Shown: positions 45,952 through 57,410, counted from the first letter of the stretch. The stretch is 64,000 nt of DNA from Madurella fahalii (GCA_029876055.1 CM056880.1:1116001-1180000), one strand, 5' to 3'. The notes: generated from the letters alone by a model not told the origin. Program-made: numbers and translations.

Positions 45952-46296
45952 TGGGAAAAGCGGGGGTATCGTTTCCTTTGTTGGAGGCCGCCGGCGTTTG
46001 ATCCGGCCTTGCAATCCAAAACCCATCGCTAGATTGCAGCAGCGTTTCCGATAACCACCCTGGGCTGATCGCTTAGCTCAGCGAGGGAAGTCTTATATTT
46101 TGAGAGAAGGAAAAGAAGGGTAACATAGTCTCAGAAAAGGGCTGCTGTATTCAGTGAGGGTGAAGATTAAATAATGGCATACACTCCCAAGTACCTCCCA
46201 CGTCCATAACAGATCAAACACCGTGATTCATGACTCGAAACGAGTCAGAAATACAGGGTTGAAGTGATAAGTTTCGTCCTCCGTCTGTATAACCCC
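45952..46296. other. Short intergenic region
   Basis: About 345 bases separate the stop of the secreted repeat protein from the end of the pseudogene remnant. No feature seen. Confidence 0.5.
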
Positions 46297-47205
46297 CTAG
46301 GCCTTATCAATGGTCAGTCCTAGGGGCGGTATCCCGACCGAGAAAACCTCGCCCTTGTTAAGCCAGTCAAAGATCTCCCTTCTTTGCGACTGATCCGGTA
46401 CTGCTCTGCCTAGAATCACAAGAAGCGAGATCCATCTAACCACCAACTATAGGTCGGCCCCATTTGTGCACCTGTAATGATGTCTTGCCATGACGGCCTC
46501 CGGTCCATCACGGGCGATTCCTTTAGGTGGTCAATGTACGTTCTGTTGTCGTCAGTGACGACATAGTCTTGGTGATTCAGGACTTATTCAGCCGTTTCGT
46601 ACAGGATCCAAGCCCGCGACTCAAAGGAGTGGAACCGCCTGCAGCACTGTGTCAGCAAATGTTGTGCATTACTGGTTGGCTCTGAGATCGCCACGGGGCT
46701 ATTGAATACTTGAGGAGGGATGGGGATGCGAAAACTTGGATATACCACTCAAACGCGCAGTTGCGAATCACCATGGGGATGCAGCGGAGCATCATTTGGA
46801 AGTAGGCATTCTCCTTGTCGCTAGGACGCCCTTCCCATTCAGTTGCGGCATGCAAGTCCAATCCACCTAGACGTAAAGCCACTTCTGAGTGGCAAGGTCT
46901 TCCTGGATGAGGAGCATATTTTCCCCGTTTTCGTCCGGTTGATGTTTCGCGCGCCAGAAGTGGCTGACGAAGCAATCCCTGTTGTTGGCGAACCCGTAGT
47001 CAAGAGGGAGGAGGATGTAGTGGTCCAGGCGATCAGGGCTCCATTTGGCGAAGCGCTTTCTGCCTAGGAAGGCATCGCGCAGCTGGAAAAACCAGTATTA
47101 CTGGGCTTCCAGGAGCCAATCTAGTGATTCTATACCCCTGAGATTGCATGCGTGCTTCCGGATGGCAGGGGCTTTGTTCGCCGCGGCTTCAGTAGGTCCG
47201 TCCAA
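46297..47205 (-). pseudogene. Broken HET/TIR-like fungal protein
   Basis: Reading leftward, intact blocks of one protein appear in different frames, with stops between them. The blocks are FFQLRDAFLGRKRFAKWSPD, DHYILLPLDYGF, DCFVSHFWRAKHQPDENGEN, QEDLATQKWLYVWIDWTCMP, HSFESRAWILYETAE (then a stop), then ISLLVILGRAVPDQSQRREI ending at ...GLTIDKA and a stop at 46297. The YVWIDWTC string resembles the HET-domain core, and SHFW precedes it as in a fungal family I recall with this arrangement. At least one frameshift (near 46850-46900) and several stops break it. The N-terminal part also has an in-frame stop near 47098. It is close to other dead defence-type genes. Confidence 0.6.
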
Positions 47206-47209
47206 GGTA

Positions 47210-47935
47210 TGAGGAGGTGAACCGATATACCATCCCCCAGGAGGCTTTAGCACCGGTACAGAAAACGTTACGCGCTCTGAAGATCAAGTTTACCGAGTTT
47301 TCGGTGTGGGGGTTAGTCGATGGGGACCCACGCCACGTTACCACAATCGGGTCTCTGAGACTTCACCGCGTTGCAGGAACTGGCCATCGAACAAGCTGCT
47401 GTTAACTGCCCCATGGCTCCCACGCCGGGCGGCCGGAGGCTGATGGATTGGCTGCCGTCTTCGATCGAGCGTGTACACTTTCGAGACGTCGGGGAAGTAG
47501 TCCCATTCCTAGACCACCTGCGTATCGTGGCCTCAGAAGCTCCTACGGTTCTGTCAAAGCTGTGATCTGTTCGCATGACCGCGAGGCATTATAATGCGGA
47601 CTGGCAGCAAGACAGTAATTCCCGGCAATCTTTGCTGGAAAAGGTCATAGTTGAGTTTTAGCGAACTGGGATTACCTTCGAGCAAGTCGATCCACTGAAG
47701 GATGAGCGAGAGCCATGGCTGGATCGGATCTATCCCAATCCGGAGGACAAAGCAGAACGATACGGTTACTTGCTGTCATAGACTCAAGAATCGCAAACAT
47801 TTCAGATTTTAATCAGCACATTCCAGGCTTACTGCGGTACAAGTCACCGGAGGGAGATTACCCTAGGAGAAGACTACCACGGAAGGACGGCACTGCATTG
47901 GGGGTCCTAGATACCTTATGTGATAGCGTAAGTTA
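47210..47935 (+). pseudogene. F-box/LRR-like gene remnant
   Basis: On the plus strand a piece beginning EEVNRYTIPQEALAP continues to a hydrophobic FTEFSVWGL segment. A putative intron (47351-47375) leads to ELAIEQAAVNC, GRRLMDWLPSSIERVHFRDV and VVPFLDHLRIVASE. Later pieces include EKVIVEF, then a stop, then EQVDPLKDEREPWLDRIYPN. The leucine spacing and the WLPSSIERVHF phrase recall the C-terminal region of fungal F-box proteins. There is no start or F-box, and stops interrupt it, so it is a remnant. Confidence 0.35.
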
Positions 47936-49809
47936 GATCTCCGTTGGCGGGAACGGCAGTTGATTACCATTAACATCTTATCCATTGCCATCATCATCCA
48001 TACATGCGACCTAAGCTTTGTTCGCTAACAGGCTTGTGGACGCACAATTGAAAGATACACTAGACGTCACCCCTTGCCCACATGTGAGCACCAATATTGA
48101 TACGCATGACGGCACAATTAGACATATACTTCTGGTTCGGACATCCCGGGCGCGGCAGAAACCAAGACCACACAGTACCACGGTACACGTTTCGGGTCTG
48201 GCGGACGCCTCAATATCCACTTACTCCCAATGGTGCTGAGACCTCAAAATAATAATGTGTTTTCTATCATAAAATAGATGCTTACTCCTACCTCCTCACC
48301 ACTGGACTGTACTCCTAGTGATCACGTCCAACCACTCCTTCGGGGCCGGTATCAAACGTCTAGACGTCAGGTTACGTAGCGCCCTCAGGTTGGTCCTCGG
48401 CTGTGTTTCACTGTAAAAAATCTCCAGTGCGGATGCTGGGGTATATTTCTAGCACCCACGGCTGGCCTTCAATCTTCAGCAAATCGGTCTTGTCCATCAA
48501 GCAGTCAACCGCGGCGGATTCCCCAGGCACCTTGACCAGCACTCGTCACACACCGTCATAATGCTACGGACAATGGCCAGACAGCTGCAGACGCTGCAGA
48601 TGCACTTGTGGGACTGCTCTTTATTTGGCGCCGGGTGAGGGGCGCTGGACTGCTTATCGTCGGTGGGCATTGCTGTGGCGGGGGTTGGGTGCCGGTTTGG
48701 CTGCGTCCTTTGGCTGCGTGGCTGGGGGGTGGTAGTTATTGGTGTATCTTAGTAGGTGTGCCAAATGATGCGAGGTCCCGGGGTTATCTTCTGGGGGTAG
48801 AGGTGGTGGGAGGTTCTTTTTGGGCCCAGATTCCGGGCTATAAATACCTAAGTAGCGAGATGTTCGAGTTGCGCAAGCCAAGTCAGCCCGGTTATTTAAA
48901 CATACTTTACATTACATAAGGTAGTGAGCACATGTGAAACCCTTCATGGCACCAGGGATATGCTGGAGTTTGCTGGAAAGGTTGGATGATAGAAAATGTT
49001 ATGGTACTGTTTCTTATGCATTCTCATAAGCCTACCGTAGTATGTCTGGAGCTGTAGGTTCCAGGCCAGTCATTGATGGTGCCCCGCATCACCTGGTTGT
49101 TGTAACAAAGGCAAATGCCACCGCTGTTTATTCTGTACCGCAATGTACTCCCAAAATAAGGGTGGACTTGAGTTATGTTATGGGTCTCTGCGGCCGCGTG
49201 AATAACGGAGAAGATTGAGACGAGGATATTTGCTGCGAGGGAGTCTCCACGTGAGTCGACCGTCCGGCGTCGTAGAAGTTCATTCCTCTCCCAGCAGGAG
49301 AATCCATCCCCCCCATTGCCGGGCCGTTTCTTTGCGGATGATTGTGATCGTGCGTATCCCGTCCGTCAGCATGGGTAGATAATCTAACCTCGAAGCCGTT
49401 AGCTTCGCCTCTCGGCTAATACAAGTCGGTGGGCGATTAGCTTCGTGGGCGTTTGTTTCCGTCACGGCAATCTTTTCTTGGTCAGCTCTAAGAAGCCGAT
49501 GCAGACATGCCAATGGATACGTCTCTGTAATTGGGCAATAAACGGCGGGGAGGAAGCTCCAATGGGCCTCAACCTCCAGAGGGCCGTTCCTTGTATATCA
49601 GATAGAGGTCGAGAGTTTCCTAGTACGGTGGTGCCCAGAATCTTTCTCTTGCCCTATAGAGCTCGCTTTCAGCGTTATTCGGCATTGTTAAGCTGCAAGT
49701 TCTTGGTGTGAGCAAGGGCAAGAAAATGGAGCGCAACGTATACGGCAATATCAGCAACTACTTTCCCAAAAGCAATTATGAACCCAAGGCGAGTAAAACT
49801 GGCAAAAGG
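47936..49809. other. Gene-free degenerate region
   Basis: About 1.9 kb between pseudogenes. Short frames on both strands look like scraps (for example, minus 48400-48560 holds one coherent frame of about 45 codons ending EGQPWVLEIYPSIRTGDFLQ). A G-rich stretch at 48640-48740 precedes a CTATAAATACC string. I cannot assign any of it. It may include decayed downstream parts of the STAND gene to its right. Confidence 0.4.
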
Positions 49810-50231
49810 CGTACACGTTGATCATTTGAAGAGCGCTGTTCATGAGAGCAATGTCTGACTGAATCCTCTCCCTATAGACGCTCATATCCTTTAATGGCAG
49901 AGAAAGCCTGATCTACTTAGTTGGTTTCCAGAGGAAGTTTCGGTTAAACATGCCGCTAGATTTCTGAACCTCGACCAGGAGCTGAGTGAACGTGTCGAGC
50001 GTGGTCCTGATGCCGGCGAGCATATCCCACATCGTGGCTCAAAGGCTCTCATCGGAGGCCGATCTCGGCGACGACGATACACGGAGCCGAGATAGTGGCT
50101 TCGTCGCAGAAACCACGAACATTCTCATCGACGGCCATAGTATCATATACCCAAGTATAAAGAGTTGTGGCAATCTTGGTGCAACCCGCGTCAACTCCCA
50201 CTGCACAGGCTGCGATTGATAGCGGGTCCAT
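49810..50231 (-). pseudogene. Broken N-terminal domain of a fungal STAND (NLR-like) protein
   Basis: From an ATG at 50231 the minus strand reads MDPLSIAACAVGVDAGCTKI, ATTLYTWVYDTMAVDENVRG and FCDEA. This is the start of the fungal N-terminal domain that precedes NACHT or NB-ARC in STAND proteins. After about 60 codons a frameshift occurs. In the next frame MWDMLAGIRTTLDTFTQLLV continues the same domain, a stop follows at about 49918, and MSVYRERIQSDIALMNSALQ plus MINV completes it. No nucleotide-binding domain or repeats remain downstream. This is a clear relic of an NLR-like gene. Confidence 0.7.
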
Positions 50232-50500
50232 GGCGGCAGGAGACGCACTTGCAATGAGCGACATGTAGGTCGTCCCCTCTTGGGCTACACTCAGCCGCAG
50301 CTGGGAATCGATTCGCAGCGTCTCAGAAGTCGGGCATCCATAGGCGCTGGATTATAGGTAACCAAGCTACCCAGTAACGATTCGTGTTGATTGATAGACG
50401 ATAATCAGGTATCTTGACTTGTACTGCTTGTCATGTCCCGCAAAACGGGAACCAGCGTCAAGAGCAAATGTAGGACTCCCAACACGTATCCACTTATGAT

Positions 50501-51595
50501 TCATTCTCTCTGACCCAGAACCGCCTTTACATCCTCCCGAAATCCCTTTCGCCACCATTCCACCCCCTTCGTAGGAGCCCAGCCCAATTTCCGCGCCACG
50601 CTCGACACCGTTCGCGAATTGCTGGACAGTCCAAGCTCCACGCGCTGCTCCTCTTCGGCACCCATATGCTGCCCGAACAACTTCGCGCCCTCGGCCAATC
50701 CGATACGTTCCACTGCCTTATCAGCAATCTTCCCCTCCTCGCACAGCGCCTCCGCCACCCCCTGCGCAACCTCCATCCACGTATGCCGGCCGTTCGCGCT
50801 GAAGATGATCCCCTTCCTCCCTGTCGGCAGATGCTCACCTCCTCTCTCCAATATCTCCACCACCAACAACTTATACAACTCAGCCAGATCCTCCACATGC
50901 ACATGATCCCACACCCCCTCCCCGTCGCCCACCACGACCCCGCGACCATAGGCCAACGCCGCCTTGACGTACGCCGGGACCTGGATACTCAGGCGATTGA
51001 ACAGGCCCGTGCCGATCCCAAAGATGGTCGGGCTCATCACGACGACTGTCTTGACGCCGAGCTCCTCACCGAGCTCCACGACGCCGAGCTCCGTCTCGCG
51101 CTGCGCGTAAGGCCCCGCCCGCTCGAGCTCCTTCTCGAGCGCGTAGACGTCGTCGCGCGCGTCATCGAACTCGCGCCGCACCACCCCGCGCCCGCCGGCG
51201 ACGGAGAACGGCCGGTCCGCGAGGTTGGACGTGCCGCTCGTGTGCACCATCCACACGTCGCGCCCCGTCGCGGCCCGCCGCTGCGCCAGCCCGCGGACTA
51301 GCGCCGCTGCCGACGCCGGGTGGTAGCCGACGGTGGTGTGGATGACCACGTCGTGCTGCGCGGCGAGCGCCGTGGTGGTGGCCAGGTCGTCGAGGTCGGC
51401 GTGCAGCGCCGGTTGGATGCGCGCCCCGTACGCGGCCGTGAGCGTCGCTGCGCGGGCGGGGCCGCGGAGGAGGCAGGTTATCGGGAAGGGAGTGGGGAGG
51501 GACGGGGGTGAGAGGAGGGTGCTGAGGATCGTGCCGCCTATGTAGCCGGTTGCACCAGTCAGGAGGATTTTAGGGGGCTCGGCGGGGAATTTCAT
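50501..51595 (-). CDS. NAD(P)-dependent epimerase/dehydratase-family protein
   Basis: A single exon of 364 residues. The N-terminus KILLTGATGYIGGTILSTLL is a Rossmann-fold dinucleotide-binding motif (GxxGxxG, about residues 14-20). Other marks are HDVVIHTTVGYHPAS, VWMVHTSGTSNL with the Ser/Thr region of extended SDRs, VVVMSPTIFGIGTG, and DHVHVEDLAELYKLLV, the substrate-lobe signature. The usual YxxxK is not clear. The closing segment (SVARKLGWAPTKGVEWWRKG) is common in atypical extended SDR enzymes of fungi. It likely acts in the cytosol on a small metabolite; the substrate is unknown. Its nearest intact neighbour is the terpene cyclase, about 1.9 kb away, but no evidence links the two. Confidence 0.82.
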   Translation of the reverse strand: MKFPAEPPKILLTGATGYIGGTILSTLLSPPSLPTPFPITCLLRGPARAATLTAAYGARIQPALHADLDDLATTTALAAQHDVVIHTTVGYHPASAAALVRGLAQRRAATGRDVWMVHTSGTSNLADRPFSVAGGRGVVRREFDDARDDVYALEKELERAGPYAQRETELGVVELGEELGVKTVVVMSPTIFGIGTGLFNRLSIQVPAYVKAALAYGRGVVVGDGEGVWDHVHVEDLAELYKLLVVEILERGGEHLPTGRKGIIFSANGRHTWMEVAQGVAEALCEEGKIADKAVERIGLAEGAKLFGQHMGAEEEQRVELGLSSNSRTVSSVARKLGWAPTKGVEWWRKGFREDVKAVLGQRE

Positions 51596-53507
51596 AGTGG
51601 CCTTGTCGTTTTTCTTCTTTTCTTTTTTTTTTCTTCTTTCTTTTCTTGTGGCCCCTTAGAGTGCTGCAATTACGGGTTTTAATTAGTGAGGAAATGTGAA
51701 TGCCGAGTACCAAGGTAGGGCAGGTAGGTTTGCAGGATCGAATGGAGAGCTAATTATCCAGGGACGCCAGCATGGCAAGGTTCATCCGATACTTAAAAAG
51801 AGAAGCGAACACGGCTTATGAGGAGATAACGGCTTCACCAGCAAATTGGGACGGTTGATTACGACGTCATTGCAGCAATGGTGTTGTGGCCATCGTCGAA
51901 TCAACAATCGCGCGGGGTTGCCGGTCAGTAGCTCTCAGCTTACCTCATATAAGGTACCTTATCATTTTGTCCACATCCCATAGTCAGCTGGCACTTCGGG
52001 CGGGCGGAGATACCGGCGTCGTTATGTCCGTCTACCTCGATGGTGTCTTGTCAAGACCGGCGTTACTGAAGTAGATTGCTTCGGAGAAGCCACCACCAGA
52101 ACCTTCGATTCTATCCGGAATCCGGCAGCAAAAGTAACATTGGACAGGTCGGATTACTGGGCGTCGAAACGATGACTAAGGGACCCGGTGATGTGCCGGA
52201 GGCTTGTACCCATCTTTGCTTATCCACTGACAATCATTTATGATATCTAAGGCAAGGCGTCAATGCCTCAGTGAAGCTCACATGTGTCCACTGATAGAAT
52301 AAGCCAAAGGAAAGGCCATCATTTAAGATAGGTAACCTCATCCTATTCAGTTATCTCACGGACAATGATGGGACAATAAACAACCAATGCAGGGTTAATT
52401 ATTCTTAGCGAAGATACGCTAGAAGTAAAGGTACCCTAACCACGGATTTCACTCATCCATTCTTTATCCGGATACCCACTTCATAGCAGTACACGTAGCG
52501 TCCCGCCCCCAGAGAGCCACTGCAAACAGTACGTTTATGTAAAGAGTACCTTCCGTCCAGTCCGAGGAATCCGTCGACACCCTGGCCTCAGTTTCACTGA
52601 CATATTACCACGTGTTTGAGTAGATGTCGGAAACGAGGTACCTTCTCAAATTTTAACAAACGCTTCACTCAGAGCCTATGAGTGACGTTGTCCTAACCCT
52701 CTGAGTTGACGTTTTGAAACAGGGGCGGCCAAGGAACGGAGCCAGCGGAATCATTGATGCGAAACTGTAACGACAAGCTCACGTCAACGCTATTGAAGGG
52801 ATTCGCAGGGATGTCGCGGCCGAGAGCAATAATTGCAAGGACGCAGCAGTCAAGCAAACCCAGATTCAGGAGGAGAATACCGGAGAAAGATGAGAAAGAT
52901 GATATCGCCAATGCTCTGGAAAGTAGCTGTGCAGATAGCTAAGTCGCGGCTAACGTCGAGAAACTGCCCAATGAAGCCAAAGGCCGGGAGGCCGAATAGT
53001 AGCATCACATAAGCCAGCATGGGTGGAGTAGAGTAACCACAACATCCTCGGCGGCCCAGTAACTGCCGGAGCCACCACCCATCACACATAGACAATTAGG
53101 GGTGTAGATGTAGCAAACTGCTAACGGAAGCGCCTACCAGGAAATGTCTGCGCCATTTTGGAATCTTCGCATTAAGTGTTTAAAATGTAGCCACTGCCCC
53201 CCAGTCACTGGGGGCCTAAAAGTAGAGGGGTACTCTTGATGGTCTTCGCTCCGGCGGTGGGAGCATAACGGCAAAGGAAAGTTCCACAACTGCCGAAAGG
53301 CTCAGGATTGCAAGTAGGGACCAATAAATCCCATAGCCAATTCTAACACGACTCTACCCTCTGGCTTTGAATTATAACATGAGTTATGTGTAATGACCGG
53401 ATAATGAATGTAGAAGAACAGTTCTATTTCCAATGCTAGTATCCTAGGTTGACGGGGCACTATGAGACTCTAACTTGAGTCACATAGCTACGAAGGCGTA
53501 CCGCATC
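51596..53507. other. Intergenic with a CT-rich promoter tract
   Basis: About 1.9 kb. A T/C-rich run at 51605-51650 lies directly upstream of the epimerase start. The rest is AT-rich with no certain gene. A possible fragment lies at 52693-53095. Confidence 0.5.
52693..53095 (-). pseudogene. Possible fragment of a membrane-type protein
   Basis: Two adjoining minus-strand frames (52850-53095 and 52693-52911) look related to one protein: MLAYVMLLFGLPAFGFIGQF, then TATFQSIGDIIFLIFL, and in the next frame a polar tail IPANPFNSVDVSLSLQF. The hydrophobic runs could be membrane helices. No start context, intron or family is evident, so this may be a decayed gene or chance. Confidence 0.25.
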
Positions 53508-54703
53508 TCAGGCGCATGCATCGTTCGTTTCCCCAGAATCCTCTCGTGGGAGTACTGCTGGGACGCCATTGGTCATCCACTCCAGCTGGCGAGTGCTGTA
53601 AGTCCTTTCCAAATTGTACCGTGGGCAGTCGATGCTGTAGGCGAGATTTCCACTGATGCCGTACATGAGTGCCTCGAGGTAGCGGCACAGATCAGGTGAG
53701 AAGTCGGTTCTGTCCTTGTTCTCCTCGACCACCTTGACGTACCGTGTCACGTACTTACGAATCTCTCCTCGTAGGTTTTCTTTTGCCTCCTCAACACCAA
53801 CTGAATTCTGGCGCATCAGGATGGGTATGGAACTGAAAAGCTGGTCGTGGGGAATTCGCTGCTGATCCGCGAAGCGGCACTCCTTGCCCCAGGAAAACAG
53901 GTCATTTGTGAGCGCAATGGAAATCCATGCCGGGCGTGCGAGATCGAGTAGGATGGGGTGTTCGTGCTCGGGGATAACGAGTCCCATGCCGAAGGCGATC
54001 TCAAAGGTCATCAACCTGGAAATTATCAGCGGGCATTCCTATATTGCCGAGTGGCTATGCGAAATTGAACTCTTACATGGTACCAATGTCATGGTATCTG
54101 TACTCGATATAGTCATCAAGCGTCTTGAAGCCGCTGTGATTTTTTCGACCTGCCCCCTTCTCAACGTAGTCGGCCCAGATCTTAACCGTCCACATAGCAG
54201 CCTCACGGTCGATGGCTAAAGCGTCTCGGATCAACTTTGCTTGAAGTTCCATTTTGGCGGACGTATAACTCGGCATCGAGCCCTCCGCGGTCCACATCTT
54301 GAACACTTCAAGCCTGGCGTCGCCCTCGACCGAGGCCTCCCAACCGCATGTCAGCCACCAGTGACTAAAATCCCAAAGAGGCAGGATAGATACTCACATC
54401 AGCATCATTTAGCTTGTCCACCATGTCATCGTAGATGAACTCGAACTCGTTGACGTAGGACACATATTCTAGGCGGTCTGGTAGACACTCCGGAACGACG
54501 GCCGAGATGAAACCGAGGCGAGAGGCTAGTCCGCCTTTGTAGAAGCCCAAAGGCTCCACGGACCTGCTCCAATCTTCCTGGGCTCTGATGGCGCCGTAGT
54601 CTTCCAGGTCTCGGTTTCTGTGGACACGGATTGGGATGCCTTGGTTCAATCCCTGTGTTTCGGACGCAGGCAATTCTAGGACGGAAGAGTACTGGAATTC
54701 CAT
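53508..54703 (-). CDS. Stand-alone class I terpene cyclase
   Basis: Exons 54398-54703, 54077-54336 and 53508-54015 (introns of 61 nt each) give 357 residues. Both metal-binding motifs of class I terpene synthases are present: FIYDDMVDK (DDxxD at residues 92-96) and NDLFSWGKE (NSE/DTE-type, Asn226, Ser230, Glu234). The FGMGLVIPEHE region and the closing GNLAYSIDCPRYN match the cyclase half of fungal bifunctional terpene synthases of the fusicoccadiene type. Those proteins continue into a prenyltransferase domain of about 330 residues, which is absent here. The enzyme would need a prenyl diphosphate made elsewhere. No P450 or other tailoring gene is adjacent. A stop at 53508 ends the gene cleanly. 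Product unknown. Confidence 0.82.
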
Positions 54704-56374
54704 TTTGGATGCCAAAGATCAGGACGTGAACTTGATGGTCTGAGGAATGGTATGAAGATGAGAGAAGCGACGGGCTACGTCTATCTATTTATACCATTTC
54801 ACAGTCCATTCTCGCCCACCAACTAGGTACGTTTGACGGAGACATCCTGATGGCACTTCCTGCGAGGATGACATTACCAGGCGAGGAATGGGTGTGCCTT
54901 CCCAGATGATGCTAGAGCTAACCAAGCTCTTACTGACAAGGTTATGATTGCGGGGCTCATGTACACTACACCACAGTCCTCAAGTACATCAGCGGCCATG
55001 CCGAAGGTACAGGCTCATGAAGCCGACGAATTATAGCTCAGGCTTACACTGCTCGACCAAGCGGCGTATATCCTTTCACTTTGGCGAGTACTAACCCTAA
55101 AGACCATCCCAGCCCTGGTAGATAAATAGGTGTAACTAGCCATGAATTGATTGTTCTACGAAATCATTGTCTCTGTTATTACACGTTTGACGTGTTGCCG
55201 CTCAGTATACTTTGACGAATGGCGGCAATCTCCAACTTAAGACGCTTAGTAAAGATCATCCCGGATCATTTGTTCCAGCAGATGTAAGATTTTCGGTATG
55301 TCTTCCGGATACATACTAGTGTTTAATCTTTAGTAAGCTAGCTTACATTGCTAGGAAAGGTTTAACAATGATTCCAGTTTCAGCGGCCATATCTCTGTTG
55401 TCTAACTGGCCGCCCCCGTTGTGTCGGTAAGATAGCCGAATATGAAGTAAGCTCCACATCCAACCACCACTATCTAAAAGGCTTTGGAATCATCTGTTTC
55501 AAACTATGCGTAGTGTGGATGACTTGGGGCTTCTGCTGTTAGTAAGGTGGGGACTGTACTGCTGCTGAATAAGTACCCTACCTCATGCCTTCTTCAGATC
55601 CCGCCTAATCAGAGCTAGAAGAGGGACGATAACGAGGGATTTCATCCATGTCCTCCTTTTTCCGGTCGGGAAGTGAGCGAATTTAGGGCTCTTGTGCAAT
55701 TCGGAAGCTTTGGCTTATTGCATACGTATTCGAGAATGGATTCAAAGAGGGCCTTCCCCGACATTAGCCAAATTTCCATACTAATTCGGAGCCGCTTGTC
55801 CTACATATTCTATTGAACTCCCGCCCTTTGATTGCGGATACACTGACGATACAGCTGGCCCGATGCTCCAAAAATACCCTGCCCATTGGGAAAACCGGCC
55901 GGGCTCTTCTTTATGGCGTCTAGTTAGTTCCTACAACGTTCTGCTCTGCATCCCGGGTTTGGCTATCTCCCGTTTCACCGGAAGGACCGGCACACCCTAG
56001 GTGAGCGTATAGCGGCGTATAAAAATGAATAAATACATTATACCACCCTAAAATCGACGACCACTCATGCTTATAGTCACGTGGTCCCTCTCCAGCTTTG
56101 ATCAGTCCAGATCAGTCCCGGCTCAGCTCCGGCTAATATCTGCCTATTGAGCAGTACAGCCTTGTTGAGAAGGGGCAGTTTTAACCGAAGAGCCCAAAAA
56201 TGGTCTCCGTGTAAGCAGGGCCCGGAACTGGAACATTTAAATCCGCAGCAATAGCCATTACTTAAAACTTTATAGACAATTTATACATTTTTCCGTTTAG
56301 AATGCTTATATTTATCACTAGTTATTGATATTAGCAATGTTTATGTTTATAAGGTACCTTTGTTTGTGGGATTG
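54704..56374. other. ORF desert
   Basis: About 1.7 kb without a reading frame of 60 codons on either strand. It is AT-rich in places, with several TATA-type strings. Such stretches often are fully decayed transposons, but I cannot name one here. Confidence 0.5.
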
Positions 56375-56700
56375 TGTCACAACCTGCAGGTCTTGACCAG
56401 TAAGGTGCGGGGAGCGAGCCGCAGATGGTGGCACGCACTGGGCCAGCACCAGCCATAGGCCAATGAGGATGGACCCGGCTCAGGGGACCCGGGGGCTTGG
56501 ACCCGCGACTCGGTCCAGGGCTCCGGAGGCACGAAGGTACATGTCAATTATTACTTCTATATAGGAGCCTTAAGCGCGCCTGTCTTGAAGAGTCAGTTTT
56601 CAAGTAAAGCAATTCATTGTTTGGGATAACCATCTTGTAAATTGCAAGAGCAATCCTATTGCGAATTTCATGCCAAGCACTACCCTGAGTCTTTACCCTT
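56375..56700 (+). repeat. Probable solo LTR
   Basis: The segment starts TGTCACAACCTGCAGGTC and has a CTATATAGGAGCC TATA-like promoter about 190 bases later. It continues with CTTGAAGAGTCAGTTTTCAAG (a small inverted repeat) and ends near 56700. A GC-rich left part, a TATA box and a TG start are the layout of a Gypsy- or Copia-type LTR. I could not locate the right end or target-site duplications, and no internal retroelement genes flank it. Confidence 0.4.
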
Positions 56701-57009
56701 TGCGCCTGCCGTCATCAACCGACCAACCACTTCACACCCTTCAGACCACCAAGGTTCACCTGGGTCCACTGTACCCAACGTGTGGATCCGCTGGTGTTAG
56801 GATTGTAACAGCTATCTGAAGGATTATTAGAATCTAGATGGTTATTTCTGTTTGGTATGCATCCTTTCTGGTTGGCCAAGAGATTGGAGTAAAACGTTGC
56901 ACAATGAGCTCCAGGAAGGAATAAAGTGCAGTATTTTATGTGGTTATGAAAGATGGGTCCCAAATTATGGCGAGCTGGGAAATTACGGCCCAAATTCGGG
57001 ACCAGGCAT

Positions 57010-57205
57010 ATAGTAGTACATGGTGTGGGATATTACATGACATCTTAGTATAATTCGTAGCATAGTACGTAGCATCCTGGCTCCAAAACTGAGACAGTAT
57101 TTAATATACTAGTACATGATATAACACAGTACAAAATATATTAGTACTTAGAATATACTAGTACATGATATACTAGCCCAGAGTATACCAGTATATAACC
57201 TACCA
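57010..57205. repeat. AT-rich tract with repeated ATACTAGTACATGATAT strings
   Basis: The words ATACTAGTACATGATAT and related strings (ATATTAGTACTTAGA, AGTATACCAGTATATAACC) recur four or more times in 200 bases. High TpA content fits repeat-induced mutation of an older repeat. It sits directly before the LTR relic at 57211. Confidence 0.6.
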
Positions 57206-57210
57206 GTATG

Positions 57211-57410
57211 TGTTAGAAGCACTGCACTCTGGAATTGTTGGATTTTATGGGATTGCAACTGCATGATTGTATGCTCGTGTGAACTTCTTCTGTAGTCTCT
57301 GGCTCTGCCAGAGACCTCTGTTTTATAGCTGTATACAGTTGGCATAGTAGTGGCCATGGCACCTGTGGCGCTTGTCACCATTGCGGTTCCAGTGTCTTCT
57401 GGTGCCATCT
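57211..57410 (+). repeat. LTR-retrotransposon terminal-repeat relic (copy B)
   Basis: It begins TGTTAGAAGCACTGCACTC and matches the relic at 4734 in order and spacing of shared blocks, including the CTCTGGC...GCCAGAG inverted repeat near 57296-57314 and the following TTTTATAG. It is in the same orientation as copy A. Gene-like frames inside have no domain. Confidence 0.55.
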
